Made by a program: the position numbers and the translations under genes
Source of the DNA: an uncultured Candidatus Melainabacteria bacterium
GTDB taxonomy: Bacteria; Cyanobacteriota; Vampirovibrionia; Gastranaerophilales; Gastranaerophilaceae
Length of the DNA stretch: 64,000 nt
Direction of reading: 5' to 3'
Assembly: GCA_949841365.1 (NCBI GenBank)
Contig: CATKZI010000001.1
Location: forward strand, 310,001-374,000
The notes under the pieces: generated by a model
The model's input: only the letters and a program-made list of their open reading frames with translations
Told to the model about the DNA's origin: nothing
The model's database searches: none
Shown: positions 54,746-62,041 of the stretch, piece by piece
How the letters are laid out: each line of letters opens with the position of its first letter
Numbering within the stretch: position 1 is the stretch's first letter

Positions 54746-54774
54746 TTGAAGTTGAACGAGTAATCAACTATAAT
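54746..54774 (+). promoter_or_regulatory. Promoter of the P-type ATPase gene
   Basis: TTGAAG (54746-54751) and TATAAT (54769-54774) with a 17-base spacer. The mRNA would have a leader of about 30 bases with an AAGGAG site, and operator 2 lies directly after the start site. Confidence 0.65.
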
Positions 54775-54778
54775 ATAA

Positions 54779-54794
54779 TTGAATGGATATTCAA
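54779..54794. promoter_or_regulatory. Operator 2 for the ArsR-type repressor
   Basis: TTGAAT-GGAT-ATTCAA, the same 6-4-6 repeat as operator 1, between the -10 box and the ribosome site of the ATPase gene. A bound repressor would block the polymerase. Confidence 0.7.
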
Positions 54795-54809
54795 CTATAA
54801 GGAGTTTTT

Positions 54810-56420
54810 ATGTGCGAACATCATCACCACCACAGACAAATATTTGACGAGAAATTCTTGATGGGTATTGCGATATTCGGGGCAATATGTTTGTGTGAGT
54901 ATTTTGAGGCTATTGCAGTATTTGTTTTGTATAATCTCGGGGAATTTTTGCAGGATAAAGCGGTTGAAAAATCGAAAAAATCAATTTCGGAACTTATGGA
55001 TTTGAGACCTGACAGTGCAAATGTTCTTGTCGGAAGTGAAATTGTTGCCAAATCTCCCGAAGATGTTTGTGTCGGCGATATTATTGTTGTTAAAACAGGT
55101 GAAAAGATTGCGCTTGACGGTGTTGTAAGTGACGGGTTTGCATTCCTTGACACTTCTGCTTTGACAGGCGAAGCTTTGCCGAAAGAGGTTAAGATTAATG
55201 ATGAAGTTTTGAGCGGATGTGTTGTGACAAACGGGGTTTTGAAAATAAAAGTTACCAAAACATTTGAGCAGTCTGCGGTTTCTCAAATTCTTGAACTCGT
55301 TGAACATTCGGGGGCTAAAAAATCTAAGACCGAAAATTTTATAACAAAATTTGCAAGAATTTATACACCGATAGTTATTTTATTGGCACTACTTATTGCA
55401 TTTATCCCGCCTTTATTTTTGCATGCCGGTTTTAGTGAATGGATTAAGAGGGCATTGACTCTGCTTGTAATTTCGTGCCCTTGTGCGCTTGTAATTTCAG
55501 TACCTCTCGGATTTTTTGCAGGGTTAGGCGAAGCATCAAGAAACGGTATTTTGATTAAGGGAAGCAAGTATATTGAGGCTTTGGCAAAAGCTGAAACCGT
55601 TGTTTTTGACAAGACGGGAACGCTTACTAAAGGTAATTTTACGGTTGAAGAAGTTGTTTCAATAAACGGCGAAGATATATTAAAGCTTGCAGCGAGCGTG
55701 GAAAAGTATTCAAATCACCCGATTGCAAAATCAATCAGATATGACGGCGAATTGTTTGAGGTTTCTGATGTATCGGAAATTGCAGGATACGGGGTAAAAG
55801 CCAAAATCGGCGATGATGAAATCTTTGTCGGCAAAAATGGTGAAAACGCCGTCAGTGTTTTGAAAAACGATGTATTAATCGGTTATATTACTTTGAGTGA
55901 CGAACTTAAAAACAATGCCGAAAAAACAATTTTAGAGCTTAAAAATACGGTTATGCTGTCCGGAGATACGGATGAAAATGTTCAAAAATTTGCCAAAAAA
56001 CTCGGTATAACACATGCGTTTTCAAAACTCCTTCCGCAGGATAAGGTCAAAAAACTTGAGGAAATTATTGCAAATTCCTCAGGCACAGTTCTCTTTGTGG
56101 GTGACGGTATCAATGATGCGCCTGCCTTAAGGCTTGCAGATGTCGGAATTTCAATGGGCGGTCTGGGTTCTGACAGTGCAATTGAAGCATCTGATGTTGT
56201 GATTATGAATGACGACCCTTACAAAGTTGTTACGGGAATTAAAATTGCGCAAAAAACCTTAAATATTGTAAAACAAAATATTGCCTTTGCAATTTCCGTA
56301 AAAGTTATATTTTTACTTTTAGGCACATTCGGGTTTATGACGATGTGGGGTGCGATTTTTGCAGATGTCGGCGTAACTTTACTTGCCGTTTTAAATTCAC
56401 TTAGAGCAATGAAAAGATAA
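54810..56420 (+). CDS. Heavy-metal P1B-type ATPase, short form without the first two helices
   Basis: A 536-residue metal exporter of the CadA/ZntA type. It has the TGE loop in ALTGEALPKE, the metal-site CPC in VISCPCALVISVP (about residue 222), the phosphorylated aspartate in VFDKTGTLTKG (about 266), HP in NHPIAKS and GDGINDAPAL. The protein begins CEHHHHHRQIFDEKFLMGIA, which is where the third helix of normal family members starts, so the class-specific helix pair and the metal-binding domain are missing; a His-rich end replaces them. Usual length is over 600. The start has an AAGGAG site and no homologous codons lie upstream, so this is a real short form or a truncation that was kept. Confidence 0.88.
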   Translation: MCEHHHHHRQIFDEKFLMGIAIFGAICLCEYFEAIAVFVLYNLGEFLQDKAVEKSKKSISELMDLRPDSANVLVGSEIVAKSPEDVCVGDIIVVKTGEKIALDGVVSDGFAFLDTSALTGEALPKEVKINDEVLSGCVVTNGVLKIKVTKTFEQSAVSQILELVEHSGAKKSKTENFITKFARIYTPIVILLALLIAFIPPLFLHAGFSEWIKRALTLLVISCPCALVISVPLGFFAGLGEASRNGILIKGSKYIEALAKAETVVFDKTGTLTKGNFTVEEVVSINGEDILKLAASVEKYSNHPIAKSIRYDGELFEVSDVSEIAGYGVKAKIGDDEIFVGKNGENAVSVLKNDVLIGYITLSDELKNNAEKTILELKNTVMLSGDTDENVQKFAKKLGITHAFSKLLPQDKVKKLEEIIANSSGTVLFVGDGINDAPALRLADVGISMGGLGSDSAIEASDVVIMNDDPYKVVTGIKIAQKTLNIVKQNIAFAISVKVIFLLLGTFGFMTMWGAIFADVGVTLLAVLNSLRAMKR

Positions 56421-56424
56421 ATAT

Positions 56425-56444
56425 GGTGGAGACGAGGGGAGTTG
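56425..56444 (-). other. tmRNA 3'-end match, possible attachment site
   Basis: On the minus strand the 20 bases AACTCCCCTCGTCTCCACCA match the T-arm side and CCA end of a bacterial tmRNA (ssrA) gene. The rest of ssrA is absent next to it. Such short 3' copies are left when an element integrates into ssrA, and the genes to the right are accessory. Confidence 0.45.
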
Positions 56445-56591
56445 TCTTGGATTTGCTCCGCGCTCACAGAGTTTCGCCAAAGTTGCTACGCAACAAAAGG
56501 CTCAATCTGTTCGCTATCCGGACTCACTTTGTTTCGTCCGTCCGCAAATCCGCTGAACCCCAAAATAGAGTTCTCCACCAAACTCATCAAA

Positions 56592-56630
56592 CCATAATAA
56601 AGGACATAATAAGTATGTCCTTTATTATGG
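56592..56630. terminator. Long perfect hairpin (17-bp stem)
   Basis: CCATAATAAAGGACATA and TATGTCCTTTATTATGG pair perfectly around a five-base loop. It may terminate transcription from the P-type ATPase side or be an end structure of the island. Confidence 0.55.
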
Positions 56631-56770
56631 TGGAGCGAACAGTCTGACAAGCAAGAGGCTCGGTTGAGTTTCCCTGATAATAACGAATTTACTGGGAATT
56701 TTCAAGATTTTACAGAGATTTATTCAAAATTGCATTGTCAAACTCGAGATATATTAACGATTTTTACCAC

Positions 56771-56798
56771 AATTCCCTAAAGTATAAAACAGGGAATT
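56771..56798 (-). terminator. Hairpin downstream of the HEPN-like gene
   Basis: AATTCCCT and AGGGAATT form an 8-bp stem around a 12-base loop. No strong T run, so a weak terminator at best. Confidence 0.4.
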
Positions 56799-56819
56799 AG
56801 CAGGGAAATAGTGATTTAC

Positions 56820-57743
56820 TTACACTGCAATTTTTTCATTAACTTCATCATCGGTTTTTATAGAGTCAAGAAATTCTATAATTAAAAAGGCTCTAATTAC
56901 GTTATGAATTGAACCATATTCGACTTCTTCACCGTGTAATATTTTATTTCTGCAAAAATCTGATTTAACAGGAATTGCTGTTTTTGTGTATTGAAATAAA
57001 ATATCAGCCAAAAGTTCTCTTGCGGGATTAGTATACTTTTCATTTTTCATATTTTTAATAGTATTCTTTAATTTATCTTTGTCTTTGGAGCCAAGAATAT
57101 CAACCCAAATGCCATCAATTTGAGCAATTAAAACTGGCAAAATTGTATTTGCAGCAGTTTTCCGACTATTATGCTTTAAAACTTTAATACAATCTTCTAA
57201 TATTACAATTCTTTTAGGATTTATTTTATCATTATCATGAAGATTATTCACAATATCAGAAGCCATTTCCCATTTTTTATGTGAAAAAAGTTTTAATAAA
57301 AGTTTATCTATTTCTTTTGCTCTATTGTTACTCTCTTTTGTATTATTTAAATATTCTAATAAATCTGAATAAATATTTATAGGTAATGTCAACGGTAATA
57401 AATAATTATATTCAGCTAATATGGAACATATTTCATCCATACTTCTAAAAAGTTGTTTTATATTATCTTGAAACCCAATAAACTTTTCTGCAATATGACT
57501 AATTTGAGGAATATACAAGTTTGGAATTTTTGTAATTCTTATATAATTATTTAGTTTATATATCTGATGCATATGATTGGTTAAGTTTTTAAAAGCAGAA
57601 AATGTTTTAACAGAATTGGATATAATTTTTGATGCATTTTTGATTGCATTCAGAGTATTTGTAGTTTCAGATATAGACTTTATGGAAAGGCTTAAGTCTT
57701 TACTTAGTAAACAAATTGTACCGTTTGTAATTTTATTTTTCAT
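56820..57743 (-). CDS. Hypothetical protein with a C-terminal HEPN-like motif
   Basis: A 307-residue, Lys/Ile/Asn-rich, mostly helical protein. Near the C-terminus it has RNKILHGEEVEYGSIHNVIR followed by a helix AFLIIEFLDSI. The R-x4-H pattern with a following helix is that of HEPN domains, many of which are RNases in toxin or defence systems. The rest is not recognised. The base composition is more AT-rich than the core genes to the left. Whether it is active cannot be told. Confidence 0.6.
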   Translation of the reverse strand: MKNKITNGTICLLSKDLSLSIKSISETTNTLNAIKNASKIISNSVKTFSAFKNLTNHMHQIYKLNNYIRITKIPNLYIPQISHIAEKFIGFQDNIKQLFRSMDEICSILAEYNYLLPLTLPINIYSDLLEYLNNTKESNNRAKEIDKLLLKLFSHKKWEMASDIVNNLHDNDKINPKRIVILEDCIKVLKHNSRKTAANTILPVLIAQIDGIWVDILGSKDKDKLKNTIKNMKNEKYTNPARELLADILFQYTKTAIPVKSDFCRNKILHGEEVEYGSIHNVIRAFLIIEFLDSIKTDDEVNEKIAV

Positions 57744-57781
57744 ATATAAAGAATAACATAAAATCTAAAGGTGTTTTACTC

Positions 57782-57810
57782 TTGACAAAATGTCTGCTAT
57801 GGAGTACACT
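57782..57810 (+). promoter_or_regulatory. Promoter of the toxin-antitoxin pair, leaderless
   Basis: TTGACA (57782-57787), 17 bases, then TACACT (57805-57810), then six bases to the ATG at 57817. A consensus -35 with a leaderless start. Confidence 0.65.
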
Positions 57811-57816
57811 ATTGAT

Positions 57817-58140
57817 ATGGAACAACGAATTATTAAAATTGCTCAACTTGCAAATGATAAAACTCCATTTATTGAATGGATGAATTCGTTGGATAAAGTT
57901 ACTAAAGCCAGAGTTCAAAGTAGATTAACCAGATTATTAGAAAATAATTTTGGTGATCATAAAAAGATTGACAATGAAATATCTGAACTTCGATTAAAAT
58001 TTGCTTCCGGTTATCGGATTTATTACACAGAAATTGATAATATAATTGTCTTACTTATAAATGGTGGGGATAAATCTACTCAATCAAAAGATATTGAAAA
58101 AGCTAAAAGTATACTTCAAGAATGGAGAAACTTACAATGA
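57817..58140 (+). CDS. RelE-superfamily toxin, HI1419/addiction-module killer type
   Basis: A 107-residue protein of the family of addiction-module killer proteins (TIGR02683-like, RelE/HigB fold). Typical segments are FIEWMNSLDKVTKARVQSRL, EISELRLKFASGYRIYYTE and VLLINGGDKSTQSKDIEKAK. Relatives cut mRNA on the ribosome. The ATG at 57817 is set by the promoter; an earlier in-frame ATG at 57790 lies within it. The antitoxin gene follows and overlaps as ATGA. Confidence 0.9.
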   Translation: MEQRIIKIAQLANDKTPFIEWMNSLDKVTKARVQSRLTRLLENNFGDHKKIDNEISELRLKFASGYRIYYTEIDNIIVLLINGGDKSTQSKDIEKAKSILQEWRNLQ

Positions 58141-58442
58141 AAGAATTAAAACATACACTAGATTTAGAAAATTATATAGTTAGCGATTTAAAATCTGATG
58201 AGGATATTAAACTATATTTGAATGCAAGTTTGAAAGATTATCTTGAAGATGGAGATTTTAATTCATTTTATCGTGCATTAGAAATCGTTATCAAAGCGAA
58301 AGATACAATTTCTGGGTTTGCGCAGAAAGTTGGAATGTCAAGAACTCATCTTTATAGTATTTTTAAATCCGAAAAAGAACCTAAATTCTCTACCATTGTT
58401 AGAATTTTTCAAGAATTAGGTTATGAACTGGAAGTAGCATAA
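58137..58442 (+). CDS. HTH antitoxin of the HI1420 type
   Basis: A 101-residue antitoxin (TIGR02684-like) with an XRE helix-turn-helix: SGFAQKVGMSRTHLYSIFKS and FSTIVRIFQELGYELEVA. It should bind the toxin and repress the shared promoter. GGAG lies nine bases before the ATG at 58137; a start at 58122 is less likely. Toxin before antitoxin is the normal order for this family. Confidence 0.9.
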   Translation: MKELKHTLDLENYIVSDLKSDEDIKLYLNASLKDYLEDGDFNSFYRALEIVIKAKDTISGFAQKVGMSRTHLYSIFKSEKEPKFSTIVRIFQELGYELEVA

Positions 58443-58443
58443 G

Positions 58444-59418
58444 TTATTTTATGTTATTAAAAACATCAGAAAGGTATTGTTTGTAGTAATTTTTCAATTC
58501 GATAGGCTTTTTGATTTGAACTTTGCCGCCCCATTTGAATAATTCATGGCAGATTGCGTATTTCCCTCCGCAAGTAAATTTTACCTGAACATTACCGTTA
58601 TCAAGTTGTTTCATTTTTTGTGTCGGGTGGAAATGATAATTTAAAACGTCTTCTGCTACTGATTTATCAAATTCAAGAGTAATATTTAGCGGTTCTTCCT
58701 GATAAATTGAAAACGAATTTTTGCAATATTCTGTTAGTGAAAAGTTTTCATCCTTCAAATAATATTCATCTAAAATCTCAAGATTAGAAATTTTATCAAC
58801 TTTATAAAGACGTAAATCATTAACATATTCATTAAAGCCGACAAGATAATGTTTATCTGAAATAATCAGCCCATAAGGATTTAATGTAATTCGACGGTTT
58901 CCTTTATCGGTTGGATAGTCAAATTGCACTTTCTTGTAAGCAATCATTGAATTACGTAACTTCTCCATTGTTTTAGATTTAACCAGTGGTCTTGAATATT
59001 GTCGAACTGCAAACCCTTCTGATTCCATTATTGCTTCAATATCTGTTTGAATTGATTGAAATTTCCTTCGAGGGGTTAGAGCCTTAATTTTTTCAATCAA
59101 TTCATTTATAACCTTTTTTCTGCTTTCATCCTGAGTAAGTTGACTTAAAAATATCAAATTAGCCAATTCCATAGCATTAAAAGAAATCAAGAAATTCATT
59201 GTACCTTTGACAAATCGCCAGCGTTTTTTCTTATCAGAAGTTGGAACTTCTTCAACTTTTTCAGGAAACATATCAAATAAAAGAGATTTCATTCTTTCAG
59301 CTGACCTGCGTGAACATTCAAAATGCTCCTGAATATCATCAATGCACAACCCACAATAACTGTTTTGAAACATCATCGCAAGTTCTATAATTTCTTCTGC
59401 TTTATTTAATCGTGACAT
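58444..59418 (-). CDS. WYL-domain transcriptional regulator
   Basis: A 324-residue regulator: N-terminal helix-turn-helix (CIDDIQEHFECSRRSAERMK), central WYL domain with NPYGLIISDKHYLVGFNEY and RLYKVDKISNLEI, and a C-terminal WCX-like part. WYL proteins bind nucleic acid or nucleotide ligands and often control phage-defence genes. It overlaps the end of the preceding nuclease-like gene by 17 bases with an AAGGA site inside it, so the two are co-expressed. Confidence 0.9.
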   Translation of the reverse strand: MSRLNKAEEIIELAMMFQNSYCGLCIDDIQEHFECSRRSAERMKSLLFDMFPEKVEEVPTSDKKKRWRFVKGTMNFLISFNAMELANLIFLSQLTQDESRKKVINELIEKIKALTPRRKFQSIQTDIEAIMESEGFAVRQYSRPLVKSKTMEKLRNSMIAYKKVQFDYPTDKGNRRITLNPYGLIISDKHYLVGFNEYVNDLRLYKVDKISNLEILDEYYLKDENFSLTEYCKNSFSIYQEEPLNITLEFDKSVAEDVLNYHFHPTQKMKQLDNGNVQVKFTCGGKYAICHELFKWGGKVQIKKPIELKNYYKQYLSDVFNNIK

Positions 59419-60523
59419 TTTTATTCCTTATAGGTTCTATATAAAAATATATCAACTCTAAATCGTGTACAACTTTTTCTGATAATTCTTTTACAGAATA
59501 TTCAGATATATCTATTTTTTTATACAAATACATTTCAGATTCATTACTGTAACCATTCCACTTGCCAAAATTTTCCTGTTCAAAAAGCCAACCATAATTA
59601 TCATTTAAATACTTAGAAGCTAGAAGTTTATTTCTCCCATTGTTTTGACTTATTATACCACATTGCTCCTTATGCAATCCCGCACAATATCGATATTCGT
59701 TTCCCCACAAACTTACGCCCAGATAACACAATTCTTGTCGTTTATTTTCATCTTTATCCCAAGCACCCGGAAAATAAAATAAGATATCACTAAAAACTTT
59801 TAAAACCTGACTGCAATCAATACGAATATTGTCGATAAATTCTGAATATTGAAATTTATCTAATGCGATTTGCGTAAGTTTTGTCATAAAAGCTCGTTCA
59901 AAAGTTTTTGTAAAATTGATTTTTGATAATTTTTTTTGAATATCTTCATCTTTTATAACAGCCCATAAATCTTTAATTTTATCATTTTCATTAACAGAGA
60001 TGTTTTTATTAAATTGATTTAACAAATACAAAAAATCAATATAATCATTAATTAGAAACCAATCATTACCCTTAAACATAGATGCAGGCTGACTAAAAAA
60101 GACTTTGCTCATACGTGTATACAAAGTTTCATACGAAATATATTCCTCTAAATCAAATAATGTTGATTTAAACAAAGGTTTAAAATAGCTTATTAGAACA
60201 ACTTTCTTTTTTTCTGTTTTGATTTTTTCATAATATTTTTCTAATTGTTCCTTATTGGGTGTTAATTTGAATTTATTTTCAATAATTATATATTCATCAT
60301 TAATTTTAATTAACAAATCAAAATTATATTTTTCTCTAAAAACTTTAACCTCACTTCTTCCATCATATTTTGGATAAAATATAGGTGTAAATATTTTTGG
60401 ATATTTTCTCAACATCCAAGCCCAAATATTACTATAAAATAATTCTTTTGAAGTTAAAGACATTGCAAACATAGCATTATTTGATAATTCATCTATTATT
60501 TTAAGAATTTTATTTTTATTCAT
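59402..60523 (-). CDS. PD-(D/E)XK nuclease-like protein C
   Basis: A 373-residue protein. After ELFYSNIWAWMLRKYP the nuclease core is visible: EVKVFREKYNFDLLIKI and EYIIIENKFKLTPNKEQLEK, giving the D...E-x-K triad. This is the pattern of the PDDEXK_4-type family. The C-terminal half is not recognised. It has an AAAAGGA site after a terminator hairpin, so it starts its own unit together with the WYL gene. Confidence 0.75.
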   Translation of the reverse strand: MNKNKILKIIDELSNNAMFAMSLTSKELFYSNIWAWMLRKYPKIFTPIFYPKYDGRSEVKVFREKYNFDLLIKINDEYIIIENKFKLTPNKEQLEKYYEKIKTEKKKVVLISYFKPLFKSTLFDLEEYISYETLYTRMSKVFFSQPASMFKGNDWFLINDYIDFLYLLNQFNKNISVNENDKIKDLWAVIKDEDIQKKLSKINFTKTFERAFMTKLTQIALDKFQYSEFIDNIRIDCSQVLKVFSDILFYFPGAWDKDENKRQELCYLGVSLWGNEYRYCAGLHKEQCGIISQNNGRNKLLASKYLNDNYGWLFEQENFGKWNGYSNESEMYLYKKIDISEYSVKELSEKVVHDLELIYFYIEPIRNKNVTIK

Positions 60524-60569
60524 TTTATTCCTTTTAATATTTTATCCTTATAATAATATAATAAAACGA

Positions 60570-60594
60570 AACTGCGTCATTTAGTGACGCAGTT
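60570..60594 (-). terminator. Hairpin between two nuclease-like genes
   Basis: AACTGCGTCA / TGACGCAGTT, a perfect 10-bp stem with a five-base loop, followed on the minus strand by TTTCGTTTTATT. It ends the unit of the 411-residue protein. Its core GTCA-N5-TGAC occurs again at 63196-63208. Confidence 0.75.
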
Positions 60595-60610
60595 CAATAG
60601 AATATGAAAA

Positions 60611-61846
60611 TTATTTTTCAGGTACCCAAGAATTGAGAGCCTCTCTTAATGCATTAATATAGCCTGAATTTTCTAAATTTGTTTTGATTTTTTCTTTTAT
60701 TTCTTCTACATTTTCACAATTTAAGTATTCTTCGGGTGTCAAAAGATTAAATAGAACTCTGCTTGGAGTATATTCTTCATCTTCTCTAATAAAATAAATT
60801 TTATCTTTGATATTTTTATTCATTTCTTTTGTTATATGTTGAATTAACGATTTTTTCTCATCAGAATTTATTTTGAATTTGTCTTTGCCTGAACCTATCA
60901 GTACCTCAAGAAATAATCCATCCATACCCCAGGCATAGCCCCAGCAATTAAGATGGACAACTGCATAATTTTCACTATTTACAGAAAAATGACTTTTATT
61001 GTTTATGTTATTTGGCAAGAATACGAATCCGTACTTTTCTTGTTTCATATCAATTATGTCATTTCTTTCATTTAGAACTTCTTCTAATATAGATAAAACA
61101 CAAGTTCTTGGATTTCCGTACTGAACAATTAAATCAATAGCAGATTTATTCTCACCATATATTTTTCTACATAAATCTATAATTTCTCTATCAATTTCGC
61201 CCATAATATTCCTTTCTACCATTCTTTTATAATGTTCAATAAATATCTTTACATCATCATTAAGTAAACAACCGTATTGTTTCATTAAGTTGTTAATTGC
61301 TTTTAAAATGTCGCTGTAATTTATTCTTATATACCCTTTGTAATCTTCGCAAGGTGAATACTTATGAGGGGTTAAAAACAGAAAGATTTTGTATTTATAA
61401 TCTTTGTATTTATCGTGGTTTAAAATATAGTTTCTATAGTCTTCTAATTGATTACACCCCTCACCCGACCAGACTTTATTTTCTATAACGCATACCAATT
61501 TATTACTTGGACAGTCTATAAATATGTCCATTCTTCTACCGTCATTAGCCATTTCCTCTAATGTAATTTTGGCATCAGTTAAATCTTTCAATAGTATCTC
61601 TACCAAACATGTATTATTTCGTAATGCAATTTTTAATAGTTCCTTAAGAAAGCAATCCATTAAATTATGACTTTCGAAGGGTGTTAAAAGCCAACCTAAA
61701 AAGTTAGAGTGTTTAACTTCATTGTTTTGTAATTTTAACGCTTGAAAAAGGTTAAATTCCTTATTAGACTTTGTTTGTAATTCTGCCAAATCATCTGAAG
61801 TCAATAATTGTAGTAATGCTTGCTTTTGTTCAATTAAATTTGTCAT
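60611..61846 (-). CDS. PD-(D/E)XK nuclease-like protein B
   Basis: A 411-residue protein of the PDDEXK_4 type. It starts with FNLFQALKLQNNEVKHSNFL, the usual HSxFLxWLL-type entry (GWLLTPF), and has the catalytic pattern GRRMDIFIDCPS then VCVIENKVWSGEGCNQLEDY (D and E-x-K). The C-terminal half is unknown and contains HLNCWGYAWGMDG. The ATG overlaps the stop of the 56-residue gene upstream (ATGA), so translation is coupled. Confidence 0.82.
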   Translation of the reverse strand: MTNLIEQKQALLQLLTSDDLAELQTKSNKEFNLFQALKLQNNEVKHSNFLGWLLTPFESHNLMDCFLKELLKIALRNNTCLVEILLKDLTDAKITLEEMANDGRRMDIFIDCPSNKLVCVIENKVWSGEGCNQLEDYRNYILNHDKYKDYKYKIFLFLTPHKYSPCEDYKGYIRINYSDILKAINNLMKQYGCLLNDDVKIFIEHYKRMVERNIMGEIDREIIDLCRKIYGENKSAIDLIVQYGNPRTCVLSILEEVLNERNDIIDMKQEKYGFVFLPNNINNKSHFSVNSENYAVVHLNCWGYAWGMDGLFLEVLIGSGKDKFKINSDEKKSLIQHITKEMNKNIKDKIYFIREDEEYTPSRVLFNLLTPEEYLNCENVEEIKEKIKTNLENSGYINALREALNSWVPEK

Positions 61847-62013
61847 CTTATCTCCTTATTCGTAGTTGGGCGTATGTACCAAGATTTAAAAGTTCCTTTG
61901 TACATTGCTTCAATCATCTTACTAGCTTCCATTGTATTTCTTGCTGTAACCTCAACAAGTATGGGATGTGGATATGTTGTAACATAAATTTTTGCATAAA
62001 ATTTTTCTGCCAT
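61843..62013 (-). CDS. Small protein (56 residues) between two nuclease-like genes
   Basis: This short gene has an AAAGGAG site and the frame MAEKFYAKIYVTTYPHPILV, then EVTARNTMEASKMIEAMYKG, ending NKEIR. It looks like a beta-hairpin followed by one helix, a layout of small proteins that accompany mobile elements. Its stop overlaps the start of the 411-residue protein. The 15 bases CGAAAGGAGTTAATT before its ATG are identical to those before the ATG at 63151. Function unknown. Confidence 0.75.
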   Translation of the reverse strand: MAEKFYAKIYVTTYPHPILVEVTARNTMEASKMIEAMYKGTFKSWYIRPTTNKEIR

Positions 62014-62041
62014 AATTAACTCCTTTCGTTTGTCATCAAAA

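Larger units (their letters stand above)
56421..56819. other. 400-base gap at the start of the accessory island
   Basis: I see no convincing gene here. The gap holds a tmRNA 3'-end match (56425-56444), about 140 bases of higher-GC sequence without recognisable function, a long perfect hairpin (56592-56630) and a second hairpin (56771-56798) behind the HEPN-like gene. The sequence CTCCACCA at 56573 and TGGTGGAG at 56628 flank the long hairpin as inverted copies of the tmRNA end. Confidence 0.5.

Noticed and set aside
54824-55258. Genes on the strand opposite the P-type ATPase and other large genes
   Set aside because: Long antisense frames here and in fabF, alaS, pabB and plsX have no ribosome sites or known motifs and mirror codon bias of the real gene.
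56423-56647. A 74-residue + strand reading frame
   Set aside because: It runs through the tmRNA-like end and the perfect hairpin, has no ribosome site and reads as low-information sequence.
56421-56819. A complete tmRNA gene
   Set aside because: Only the last 20 bases match; there is no tag-coding region, no alanine-tRNA-like 5' end and no pseudoknot-like sequence to the right on the minus strand.
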